A stretch of DNA of 22,511 bases. Origin: JAYEIA01 sp964472505 (lineage in GTDB: Bacteria; Bacteroidota; Bacteroidia; Bacteroidales; JAADGE01). The notes under the pieces are model-generated. The model was not told where the DNA came from and ran no database searches. It saw nothing but the letters and a program-made list of their open reading frames with translations. The stretch spans positions 1 through 22,511 of the forward strand of contig CAYYQW010000064.1 of NCBI GenBank assembly GCA_964472505.1, given 5' to 3'. Position numbers and translations under genes: made by a program. Below are positions 14,854 through 22,511 of the stretch, in pieces. Numbering within the stretch: position 1 is the first letter of the stretch; the number at the start of each line of letters is the position of its first letter.

Positions 14854-16432
14854 TCTTAGTCTTGCAGCTTTGATGTTGTTAGCTCTGAATTCTTGTACGC
14901 TTTTTCGAACTGCAGATAAAGAACCGGATGAGCAAGTTTATATGAAATATACGGAATTGTTTCATCAGGCCGGTATTCAACGCATGCTCGGAAACACTGA
15001 TGCTGCACATGATTTATACCTTAAAGCAGCTGAAGTAAACCCAAAAGCCGATGCTGCTTATTATTATTCGGCTTTGCTTTTTTATCATAAAAAAAAATAC
15101 CAAAGAGCATTATTTAATATAGATAAAGCTTTGAACATAGATTCTGAGCATTTATGGTATAATTTTTTGGCTGCCTCCGTGCATCAAAAATTAGGTAATT
15201 ATAAAAGCTCTAAAAAGTATTACAAAGCGCTGACAGAATCTCATCCCGAACTCGATTTCGTATATAAAGACTTGATAGATTTGTATTTAGAAAATAATAA
15301 ATTAGAGGATGCTGCTCAAGTTTTTAAACAATATGCTCGTTCTGCAGAACCGGATAAAGATTATGCATTACTCATATTTCGCAAACTGACTTCACAGCCC
15401 AAGCTTGCTTTAGATTTTGTAGAATACATGCGGACTGTTTTTGCCGATACCGTTCGTTTTGACATGCTGCAAGCCGATTTGCTTATACAAATCGGTGATA
15501 AAACTGCTGCCGAAGATATTTACATGCGATATTATCAAAAAGAAAAACCGGATGCCAAGGTTCTCGTAACGCTCTATAATTATTACTACTATGCTGATAA
15601 TGGGAGTATTATTAAACAGCTTGAACAGCGTATAATTAATTCCGATGCCGAGCCCGAAATTAAGTTGCAGATTGCTCAAGTTCAATCAAAAAATGATTCT
15701 GTAAGTTACCGCGAAACCCTAAGAATGCTGTATTCACAATATCCCAATCATCCCAAAATTAATCTACTCTCCGGTAATTTTTTCTATGAGCAAAAGGATT
15801 ATGAAAAAGCTTTTGCAGCATTTCGAACTGCTTATACGACTCATAAAACCGGTTTCCTTTTAAGCAAAAAAATGCTCCATACAGCCGATATGCTTGCCGA
15901 TTATGAAAGTATGAGACAATATGCAGATACTGCTCTGTCTTATTTACCCAATCAACCGGAGATTTATTTATACGCCGGAAAAGCCGCTGTTTATCTTCGT
16001 GATGCCGAAATTGCAAAATATCATCTTGAAACCGGACGCTCTCTGCTTTTCGGCAATGACAGTTTATTTCAAAAATTTGATTATTGTGAAGCATTGTTAG
16101 ATTATTTGAATAAAGATTATCAAGAAGCTCGTGTCGAATTTAAACGCCTTTCCGAGCAAGTCAATTACTCGGCTAAGCCTAACGCAATGTATTGTTTGAC
16201 AGATATAAAACTTGAGCCGGGCAATACCGAAAGTTTGCAACTTTTAGCCACTTTAAAGACGCTTCTGCCCAAAGATTTCTATTGCAGAGCTTATGCTATA
16301 GCGGTCTATTATTCCGAAAGCAATACAGAAGCTGTAAAATTCTTGGAGTCGTGTAAAAAGGACACTGATAATTATACCAATAGACTTTTGAAACGCATTT
16401 CAGAAAATTCGGCAGATGCATTATTGCCTTAA
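14822..16432 (+). CDS. TPR-repeat lipoprotein
   Basis: The 536-residue protein has a lipoprotein signal peptide: hydrophobic segment from about residue 9, lipobox ALNSC, lipidated Cys25. Helical repeats follow. The first copies are clear TPRs (IQRMLGNTDAAHDLYLKAAE and the two repeats after it, about 52-155). Later repeats are more degenerate (FYEQKDYEKAFAAFRTAY around 325). It is probably anchored in an envelope membrane as a protein-interaction scaffold. The ATG at 14822 or 14825 is needed to complete the signal peptide, so the gene overlaps the nucleotidyltransferase gene by 29-32 bases in another frame. The order nucleotidyltransferase, TPR protein, DUF4292 and EnvC-like peptidase is, to my knowledge, common in Bacteroidota and suggests a shared envelope role. 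Confidence 0.85.
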   Translation: MMSEVIQKSISLSLAALMLLALNSCTLFRTADKEPDEQVYMKYTELFHQAGIQRMLGNTDAAHDLYLKAAEVNPKADAAYYYSALLFYHKKKYQRALFNIDKALNIDSEHLWYNFLAASVHQKLGNYKSSKKYYKALTESHPELDFVYKDLIDLYLENNKLEDAAQVFKQYARSAEPDKDYALLIFRKLTSQPKLALDFVEYMRTVFADTVRFDMLQADLLIQIGDKTAAEDIYMRYYQKEKPDAKVLVTLYNYYYYADNGSIIKQLEQRIINSDAEPEIKLQIAQVQSKNDSVSYRETLRMLYSQYPNHPKINLLSGNFFYEQKDYEKAFAAFRTAYTTHKTGFLLSKKMLHTADMLADYESMRQYADTALSYLPNQPEIYLYAGKAAVYLRDAEIAKYHLETGRSLLFGNDSLFQKFDYCEALLDYLNKDYQEARVEFKRLSEQVNYSAKPNAMYCLTDIKLEPGNTESLQLLATLKTLLPKDFYCRAYAIAVYYSESNTEAVKFLESCKKDTDNYTNRLLKRISENSADALLP

Positions 16433-16479
16433 TTTGTTTGGATTTAATTCCAAAGACTCACAGAATGTTATTTTTCGTT

Positions 16480-16487
16480 TATCTTTG
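16480..16487 (+). promoter_or_regulatory. -7 promoter element for the DUF4292-EnvC pair
   Basis: TATCTTTG matches TAnnTTTG exactly within the 129-base gap between the TPR lipoprotein and DUF4292 genes, 74 bases before the ATG. The -33 element is not evident. It may give the pair its own transcript. Confidence 0.35.
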
Positions 16488-16561
16488 CATTTATCAACTC
16501 ATTGTAAGCGTTTGAAATTACGCGTTAGACTTTTTTAATTCATTGATTATAAATTATTTGT

Positions 16562-17392
16562 ATGCAGAAAATTAGTTTTTTTATCGGAATTATTATAATT
16601 TTTTCTATGTTCTCTTGCTCTTGGTTTTCCAAAAGCAGCACAACAGAAGATACTACTGACACGGTTCAAGTTGTATCCGAATCCGAACCATACGAAATTA
16701 CACCTACCATGATGCTTTTGGATTCAATTCTTTCATTAAAGAATCAGCCCGAATTCATAAGCTACCATTTTAAAGGTAATTTTAAGTCGGATAATTCGGG
16801 AATGCCTATGAACGGTATTTGTACCATTAAGCGCGATTCCGTAATATGGATATCAGCACGACCCGGTTTAGGTATTGAAATCGGACGAATCTATTTTTTT
16901 CAAGACAGTTTGTTTATTTTGGATCGAATTCAATCAAACTACTATGCACACAGTTACAAGGAAATAAGCAAAGCTTTCAAACAAAACTTAAGTTACCGGC
17001 ACCTTCAGGCCTTGTTTGGCGCTGAACTGCTCAGTCTGAATGAAGCCGGCGTTCCTTTAGGCTATGCTTATGAGCATACTGCCGATGATAAGCGCATCGA
17101 AATATATCGTGAAGAACCCAAACGTTTGCGACATCGGCTAATGCTGTTTTCTACGGGGCAGTTACAAAAAAATACGTTAAGAGATAAATCCGGTCGAATG
17201 CTTTTTGAAGCTCAATATGCTTATGAAACTCCCAATGTTACCGAATTTCCCCAAAAAATAACGGCTCAATTTCCTACAGCGGAGAATTTACAAGTAAACC
17301 TACAGATTTATAAGTATTCTAACGATAAAAAAACCATTCCTGCTTTAAAAATTCCGTCATATTACACACGCAAATACCTCAAATTTGAATAA
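16562..17392 (+). CDS. DUF4292 family lipoprotein
   Basis: The 276-residue protein has a short lipoprotein signal peptide with lipobox MFSC and lipidated Cys19, followed by a Ser/Thr-rich linker to about residue 45. The body matches what I know of DUF4292, a Bacteroidota-specific family. Its core has the stretch ISARPGLGIEIGRIYFFQDSLF-like sequence (about 99-120), the segment DRIQSNYYAHSYKEISK, and strand-rich sequence to the end (for example FPQKITAQF). The fold has been thought to resemble LolA/LolB-type lipoprotein carriers, but I state this as inference. The TAA stop overlaps the ATG of the EnvC-like gene (TAATG), so the two are translationally coupled and likely act together. Confidence 0.8.
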   Translation: MQKISFFIGIIIIFSMFSCSWFSKSSTTEDTTDTVQVVSESEPYEITPTMMLLDSILSLKNQPEFISYHFKGNFKSDNSGMPMNGICTIKRDSVIWISARPGLGIEIGRIYFFQDSLFILDRIQSNYYAHSYKEISKAFKQNLSYRHLQALFGAELLSLNEAGVPLGYAYEHTADDKRIEIYREEPKRLRHRLMLFSTGQLQKNTLRDKSGRMLFEAQYAYETPNVTEFPQKITAQFPTAENLQVNLQIYKYSNDKKTIPALKIPSYYTRKYLKFE

Positions 17393-18519
17393 TGGTTTCG
17401 CTTTCAACATATCGTCTGTTTTTATTTCTAATTTTTATTTTTCTGTTCGAAAGTCTTTCCGGACAAACAGAGGCGGAGATACAAAGATTACAAAAACGTG
17501 CCGCTGAACTGAACGCAAAAATATCCGATACCGATAAAAAAGCCGTGTTGCTCAGACGGCAACTAAATTTATCTGAGAGTAGGGTAGCGCTTTTAAATGC
17601 AGAGATTTCCAAAACCGAAACTCAAATAGCCGCTAAAGAACAACAACTAAAAAGCTTAGATGCAGAAAAGGAACAGTTATTGAAACTTGCCGAACAATTA
17701 TTAGTTTATGCTTATAAAACGCGAAATACTCGCTCGACAGCCGTTTTTTTGTTTTCTGCCGATAACTTTAACCAAGCTTACAAGCGTTTCTTACACGTTA
17801 AATTTTACGGCAATCTGCTGGAAAGAAAAATACATACCATTAATGAAATTAAAGCAGAATATGAACGTGAAACCACGGACTTAAAAAGACGCAGAAATCA
17901 ACTTTTTCTCCTTGCGGAACAAAAAACGGATGAACTTCTCGATTACAAAAAAAACATCAATGAGCTCAATCGTATAAAAAAACGATTGAAACATAATACG
18001 AGCCGGATACGAAAAGAAATTGCAGAAAAGCAAAAAATAATGGCTCGTTTAAACACAGCGGTTTCAGACGAAATATATGCCGGTAATGAAAACGCTCCCG
18101 AATCGTCCGGTTTTAAGGCTGCGAAAGCTAAGCTTCCGTTTCCCATGCAAGGTATAATTACGCGTCGCTTTGGAAATCACAGGCATGAGGTTTTGGAGAA
18201 TGTAACGGTCAGCAGTAACGGAATTGAAATTACCGGGCAAAAAAGTGCACGTGTCCATGCCGTATTTCCGGGAACGGTTCTGCGAATAAGCCAAATTCCC
18301 GGATCCGGGCAGGCTGTTATTATACAGCACGGCAATTATTTTACGGTATATTCTAATTTAAAGCAAATTTCACCGGCGCAAGGACAGAAAGTCAGCGCCG
18401 GACAATTAATAGGAATTTGCGGAGAATCGCCAAATGATACTTCACATTCGGAACTTTACTTTCAAATCTGGTTGAATAAGAAAAAGTTAGACCCGGAACA
18501 ATGGTTAAAAAATCCTTAA
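17392..18519 (+). CDS. EnvC-like murein hydrolase activator (degenerate LytM)
   Basis: The 375-residue protein has a signal peptide (about 1-24, ending near LSGQ), a long coiled coil (about 26-215) and a C-terminal LytM/M23-like domain (about 248-372). The zinc-peptidase motifs are lost. The H-x-GxDx motif reads SNGIEI (275-280), the YxHL motif reads YSNL, and the HxH motif reads ELYFQIW (354-360). EnvC and NlpD of E. coli show the same loss and work by activating amidases at the division site. So this protein probably regulates amidases and does not cut peptidoglycan itself. No ftsEX or amidase gene lies nearby. It is coupled to the DUF4292 lipoprotein gene, which may supply a membrane anchor or partner. 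Confidence 0.87.
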   Translation: MVSLSTYRLFLFLIFIFLFESLSGQTEAEIQRLQKRAAELNAKISDTDKKAVLLRRQLNLSESRVALLNAEISKTETQIAAKEQQLKSLDAEKEQLLKLAEQLLVYAYKTRNTRSTAVFLFSADNFNQAYKRFLHVKFYGNLLERKIHTINEIKAEYERETTDLKRRRNQLFLLAEQKTDELLDYKKNINELNRIKKRLKHNTSRIRKEIAEKQKIMARLNTAVSDEIYAGNENAPESSGFKAAKAKLPFPMQGIITRRFGNHRHEVLENVTVSSNGIEITGQKSARVHAVFPGTVLRISQIPGSGQAVIIQHGNYFTVYSNLKQISPAQGQKVSAGQLIGICGESPNDTSHSELYFQIWLNKKKLDPEQWLKNP

Positions 18520-18600
18520 AAATTTGCTTTCTTCTAAAAAAAAGCCCTTATTGTGAAACTAATGTTCAGCGTTTTTTGTTTTTAACAAAAAGTTTATAAC

Positions 18601-21600
18601 ATGAAAGCTATTGAATTAATTAAGAAGAAAATTGATGCTTTTATAAAAAAGTATTATTATAACCGCTTGATTAAAGGCGGTATATTGTTTGCAGCCTTTT
18701 CACTGTTTATTTTTTTATTTATTGTCCTTACTGAGTATTATGCCTATATGTCATCGAGTTGGCGTTTGCTGCTGACAGTGTCGGGAATAATACTTACACT
18801 TAGTTGGGCAGTATATTTTATTATCATTCCGGTAAGCAAATTATTTCACATAACGCGAGGCATTACGATTCGCGAAGCTGCACTTGAGATTTCAAACCGT
18901 TTGCCCGATATTAAAGATAAATTATTAAATATCATTGATTTAGATAATCGGAAAGCTGATGAAAATGAAATGCATTTGTTAGCAGCCGCGATCGAGCAAA
19001 AATCAACTGAGATACGCATGTTTGATTTCAAACAAGCTGTCGATTTTAAAGTTAACTACAAGTATCTGCGCTATCTTTTAATTGTTCTTATTATTTTTGC
19101 CGGACTCATGATTTCAAATCCGGCAGTAATTTCAGACAGCACGCATCGTCTGATAAATTACGATAAGCATTTTGAAAAACCTACATTGGTCAGGATGCAG
19201 CTTTTGAATGAACAATTAACCGTGAAGCGCGGAGACGATATTGAAATACGAGCCGCATCGGTAGGGAAAGTAAATCCGTCCGAAGTTTATATAAATTTTT
19301 CCGGAAAACGCCTGCGTATGAAAAGTGATACCGAACGTCCCGGTGAATTTGTTTACAGCTTAAAAAACCTAAATAATTCCTTTAATTTTCAAATTACGGC
19401 AGGAGATTATGCATCTGCTCAATACGACTTGCAAGTATTAAACCCGCCGATAATAAAAGATTTCAAAATAACCGTTCAGCCGCCGGCATATACAGCTGAT
19501 AAAGACACCGTTTACCGAAATATCGGAGATTTGCTTGTTCCGGCCGGTTCTAACTTGATATGGGAGTTTAATACATCAGCTACCGATTCTCTTATTTTCA
19601 AAATGGGGAAGGAGCAGCACAGACTTTCTGAACTTGAAAATATTTACACCTTTTCAAAACGAGTTATAAATAATACAGAATATTCGGTACTTCCTGTAAA
19701 TCAGAATTTTAGTTCCGAAAATAACATAGATTACTCAGTTAGTGTGATTCCGGATTTATATCCGCAGATCAGTGCGGAGCAAAAACAGGACTCTACCCAA
19801 CTCACCAATCGCTTTTTCAGAGGCTTCATACAAGATGATTACGGTATTTCCGGGCTTAGGTTTAAATATCGTATTCTTAACTTATCCGATCGACAACCGG
19901 CAAGCGCTTATAAGAATTATAGCCTTCCGGTTGATAACCAAACCGGCAGACAAGAATTTTATTATAATTTTGATTTCTCGCAGCCTGATATTAATGAAAA
20001 CCATATTGTGGAATATTTCTTCGAAGTAACAGATAACGACGGCGTGCGCGGTCCCAAAACTTCCAAAAGCCAAACCTTTTACTATACGGTGCCAACTTAT
20101 AAAGAACAGCTTGAACGCAGTGATAATATAAATGAAAGTGCACAGTCTTCCGTTTCAAAAGCAAAAGAAAAAGCTCGACAGATTCAAGAATCTTTAAAAG
20201 AATATCAAAAGAAATCAGTGGACGGAAGTGCAGAAGATTGGGAGAAGAAACAATTTGTGCAGGATTTGGCCAAAAAACAAAATCAGCTGAAAGATCTTCT
20301 TGAAGATGCCAAGAAGCAAGTAAAAAAAGCTCAGGATGCTGCCAATACCGAAGAACAAGATGAAGAACTGGCCAAAAAAATGGAAGAACTTCAAAAGCTT
20401 ACCGAAGAGTTGCTTACGGATGATATTAAAAAATTGATGGAGGAAATCAATAAATTGGCTCAGAAATTTGATGAAAAACTCATGGAAGAAATTATGAAGC
20501 AACAAACCGAGCAGTTTAAAGATTTGGATAAGATGCTTGACAGAAACCTTGAATTGCTCAAACGTTTTAAAGTAGAGCAAAAAGTGGAGCAGCTTTCCGA
20601 TGAAATTAAAAACTTGTCTGAAAAAATGAAAGATTTATCACAACAAACAAAGAACAAATCCAAAGAGAATGAGGGCTTGAAGAAGCAACAAAAAGATTTG
20701 GAAGAAAAGTTTGATTTGTTGAAAGAGCAATACGATAAAATAAGAAAAGATAATGAGGATTTGGAGAAACCTTATCCCTTGAAAGAGTTCAGTGAAGAAA
20801 GTGAACAGATAAAAGAAGAGTTCAAAAAATCTGAGGACATGTTGGATAAAGGGAAAAATAAAAAGTCATCTGAGTCACAACAGCAGAACTCTGACAATAT
20901 GAAAAAGCTCGGGGAGAAAATGCAACAGATGATGCAAAACAGCAGCATGAAAATGAATCGTGAAAACATGCAGCATCTGAAAACCATGGCACAGGATTTA
21001 TTAGAGCTTTCTTTTAAGCAGGAAGAGAACTATAAGAATGTTCAAAAGATTAACATTAATGATCCTAAATTTAGTGATTACGGTGAGCAGCAAATCCAAT
21101 TGCAAGATGAATATGAAATTGTTGCAGACTCACTGTATGCACTTTCTAAGCGAATGTTTAATTTGGCCAATGTAATCAACAAAGAAACAGCGCAGATAGA
21201 AAGAAATTTTAGTTTTGCGCTTCAAAATTTCCGTGAGAAAAAATCTACAAATGCTGTTACCGGACAGGTTAAAATAATGCAGTCGCTTAATAATCTTGTT
21301 TTGTTGCTTTCGGAATTAATTGAACAGATGGAAAATATGCAAGCCACCGGTTCATCTTCCGACGGCGGAGACCCCAATAATCCGCAGCCGGCATTTGACG
21401 GATTAAAACAGCAGCAACAGAAACTTAAACAACAGTTAGAAGATATGCTTGAGCAAATGAAACAGGGTAAAGAACCCGGACAAATGCCCTCAAGCAAACA
21501 AATTGCAGAAATGTTGGCACGACAAGAAATATTCAGACAAAAGTTGCAAGAGATGAAATCAAAGCATTCATTGGGGCAGGAAACAAAAAAACTGCTGGAT

Positions 21601-21918
21601 GAAATTTCTGATTTAACTGAGAAAAATGAAGAAAAGCTTATGAATAAGCAGATTAGCCCCGAATTGTTGGAAAGGCAACAACTCATTCAAACCCGTCTTT
21701 TGGAGGCTGAAGAAGCAGAAAATAAGCGAAAAACCGATCCGAAAAGAGAATCCAATACAGCTAAAGAAAAAGATTATCAATCGCCGGAGGATGCATTTAA
21801 AGACGATATGGAGAATTCATCGGTAAAAGAAAATTTGAATAAAAATTCGATCATTCTTAATTCATTTTACAGAAAACTGTTTGAGAATTATTCAAACACT
21901 CTTAATGAAAACAAATAG
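18601..21918 (+). CDS. DUF4175 family membrane and coiled-coil protein
   Basis: The 1105-residue protein has two membrane segments near the N-terminus (about 25-46 and 53-76) and a third at about 153-172. A beta-rich region (about 195-500) resembles successive Ig-like domains. From about 505 to 900 the sequence is a long helical, charged coiled coil rich in Lys, Glu, Gln and Met. Another Gln/Met/Lys-rich segment runs about 910-1010, and the tail is highly charged. This order fits the DUF4175 family, whose function is unknown. If residues between segments 2 and 3 are cytoplasmic, the large C-terminal part is periplasmic. It starts 81 bases after the EnvC-like gene and precedes ybeY by 29 bases, an order I recall from other Bacteroidota. 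A role in the envelope is plausible. Confidence 0.8.
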   Translation: MKAIELIKKKIDAFIKKYYYNRLIKGGILFAAFSLFIFLFIVLTEYYAYMSSSWRLLLTVSGIILTLSWAVYFIIIPVSKLFHITRGITIREAALEISNRLPDIKDKLLNIIDLDNRKADENEMHLLAAAIEQKSTEIRMFDFKQAVDFKVNYKYLRYLLIVLIIFAGLMISNPAVISDSTHRLINYDKHFEKPTLVRMQLLNEQLTVKRGDDIEIRAASVGKVNPSEVYINFSGKRLRMKSDTERPGEFVYSLKNLNNSFNFQITAGDYASAQYDLQVLNPPIIKDFKITVQPPAYTADKDTVYRNIGDLLVPAGSNLIWEFNTSATDSLIFKMGKEQHRLSELENIYTFSKRVINNTEYSVLPVNQNFSSENNIDYSVSVIPDLYPQISAEQKQDSTQLTNRFFRGFIQDDYGISGLRFKYRILNLSDRQPASAYKNYSLPVDNQTGRQEFYYNFDFSQPDINENHIVEYFFEVTDNDGVRGPKTSKSQTFYYTVPTYKEQLERSDNINESAQSSVSKAKEKARQIQESLKEYQKKSVDGSAEDWEKKQFVQDLAKKQNQLKDLLEDAKKQVKKAQDAANTEEQDEELAKKMEELQKLTEELLTDDIKKLMEEINKLAQKFDEKLMEEIMKQQTEQFKDLDKMLDRNLELLKRFKVEQKVEQLSDEIKNLSEKMKDLSQQTKNKSKENEGLKKQQKDLEEKFDLLKEQYDKIRKDNEDLEKPYPLKEFSEESEQIKEEFKKSEDMLDKGKNKKSSESQQQNSDNMKKLGEKMQQMMQNSSMKMNRENMQHLKTMAQDLLELSFKQEENYKNVQKININDPKFSDYGEQQIQLQDEYEIVADSLYALSKRMFNLANVINKETAQIERNFSFALQNFREKKSTNAVTGQVKIMQSLNNLVLLLSELIEQMENMQATGSSSDGGDPNNPQPAFDGLKQQQQKLKQQLEDMLEQMKQGKEPGQMPSSKQIAEMLARQEIFRQKLQEMKSKHSLGQETKKLLDEISDLTEKNEEKLMNKQISPELLERQQLIQTRLLEAEEAENKRKTDPKRESNTAKEKDYQSPEDAFKDDMENSSVKENLNKNSIILNSFYRKLFENYSNTLNENK

Positions 21919-21947
21919 CGTTTAACTAACATTCAAAAAATAATAAA

Positions 21948-22379
21948 GTGCAGATAGAATATAATTTTGTAGAGACTGAATTTACCATACCGAAAGAAAA
22001 AGAGTTCCGCTCTGTTGTTGAAAGTATTTTTAAAGATTTTGAAATTGCGCCGGTTGATATAAATTACATATTTTGTACAGATGAATTCTTATTGGACATT
22101 AACTGGAAATACCTCGATCATGATACTTATACAGACATCATAACTTTCGAAAGTTCACACCCTGAGCTTCCTGCTGATATTTACATAAGCATTGAGAGAG
22201 TGGAGGAGAATGCAAAACAATTCAATATAAATTTTATTACCGAATTATACCGTGTGATGATACACGGAGTACTCCACCTGTGTGGCATCAACGATGCTCG
22301 GCCGGAAGAAAAATTACAAATGAGAGAATACGAAAATTTGTATTTGTCTAAAATTAACAGCAATGAAAACAAATTATGA
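21948..22379 (+). CDS. ybeY: Endoribonuclease YbeY (rRNA maturation factor)
   Basis: YbeY is a metal-dependent RNase needed for 16S rRNA 3'-end maturation and ribosome quality control. The protein has 143 residues from a GTG start at 21948; no in-frame ATG gives the conserved N-terminus. The family block HGVLHLCGIND (106-116) is clear, as is DHDTYTDIITFES before it. Two features differ from E. coli YbeY. The third zinc-ligand His is Asp116 here, and the conserved Arg of the 'N-x-x-[YF]-R' motif is Leu56 in INWKYLDHD. I believe both are usual in Bacteroidota YbeY, so the enzyme is probably active. It overlaps mnmG by 17 bases. Confidence 0.92.
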   Translation: MQIEYNFVETEFTIPKEKEFRSVVESIFKDFEIAPVDINYIFCTDEFLLDINWKYLDHDTYTDIITFESSHPELPADIYISIERVEENAKQFNINFITELYRVMIHGVLHLCGINDARPEEKLQMREYENLYLSKINSNENKL

Positions 22380-22511
22380 TATAATAGTAGTTGGTGCCGG
22401 CCACGCGGGAAGTGAGGCCGCAGCAGCTGCTGCCAATATGAATATCGAAGTTCTTTTGATTACCATGGATCTGACAAAGATCGCAGCCATGTCATGCAAT
22501 CCGGCAATGGG
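22363..22511 (+). CDS. mnmG: tRNA uridine-5-carboxymethylaminomethyl modification enzyme MnmG (5' part)
   Basis: Only the first 49 codons lie in the window; the gene runs off the right edge. The N-terminus YDIIVVGAGHAGSEAAAAAA carries the FAD-binding GxGxxG motif (VGAGHAG), and AAMSCNPAMG is the next MnmG signature. With MnmE, MnmG modifies the wobble uridine of certain tRNAs. The ATG at 22363 lies inside ybeY in another frame, giving a 17-base overlap and probable translational coupling. Confidence 0.95.
   Translation, partial: MKTNYDIIVVGAGHAGSEAAAAAANMNIEVLLITMDLTKIAAMSCNPAM

Noticed and set aside
18573..18591. A/T hairpin before the DUF4175 gene
   Set aside because: The eight-pair stem is almost all A-T pairs with a three-base loop and no following T-run; likely chance in AT-rich DNA.
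20215..21686. Long reverse-strand open frames within the DUF4175 gene
   Set aside because: They mirror the Lys/Glu/Gln-rich coiled coil as Phe/Leu/Ser/Cys-rich sequence with no family features; they are shadows of the coding strand.
1..22511. Mobile elements, CRISPR arrays, phage genes, tRNA or rRNA genes
   Set aside because: No transposase, integrase, spacer-repeat pattern, cloverleaf or rRNA-like sequence was seen on reading; tRNAscan and CRISPR searches would settle it.

Overview
The window reads as a stretch of ordinary chromosome from a member of the Bacteroidota. The DNA is AT-rich and start codons sit behind A-rich leaders instead of strong Shine-Dalgarno sites. Several candidate promoters carry the Bacteroidota -7 element TAnnTTTG. 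Families largely typical of this phylum are present (DUF4292, DUF4175, MORN-repeat secreted proteins, an EnvC-like protein with a degenerate LytM domain). I cannot place it below phylum. I see no insertion sequence, phage, CRISPR array, rRNA or tRNA gene.

Layout. 1-172: tail of an unidentified upstream region ending in a hairpin. 173-883 (+): pyrH (UMP kinase), followed by a second hairpin with the same 14-base core. 979-1959 (-) and 1975-2694 (+): a divergent pair, a secreted isoaspartyl peptidase/asparaginase and a YgjP-type zinc metallopeptidase. 2707-6189 (-): a GNAT acetyltransferase, a large multi-pass membrane protein with C-terminal TPRs that resembles the eukaryotic TMTC mannosyltransferases, and a secreted MORN-repeat protein. 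6274-9266 (-): an Rrf2-family regulator, hemW, an isoprenylcysteine-methyltransferase-like membrane protein and a short-chain dehydrogenase, probably one operon. 9339-9773 (-): rpiB. 9774-10218: a 445-base divergent intergenic region holding promoters for rpiB and nadA and a palindrome.

10219-16432 (+): nadA, a second and larger MORN-repeat secreted protein, ruvB (TTG start), a sugar-phosphate nucleotidyltransferase and a TPR lipoprotein, tightly packed (gaps 39, 12 and 21 bases, then a 32-base overlap). 16562-18519 (+): a DUF4292 lipoprotein translationally coupled to an EnvC-like coiled-coil/LytM protein. 18601-22511 (+): a DUF4175 membrane/coiled-coil protein, ybeY (GTG start) and the 5' end of mnmG, which overlaps ybeY.

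How they work together. Much of the window is housekeeping: pyrimidine and NAD synthesis, pentose phosphate, Holliday-junction migration, heme trafficking, rRNA maturation and tRNA modification. A second theme is the cell envelope: nucleotidyltransferase, TPR lipoprotein, DUF4292 lipoprotein, EnvC-like activator, DUF4175, MORN proteins and the TMTC-like protein. The best candidate for under-described biology is the TMTC-like protein at 3611-5758, a possible bacterial protein O-glycosyltransferase. The envelope block 13858-18519 is second. I found no clearly novel defence or mobile system.
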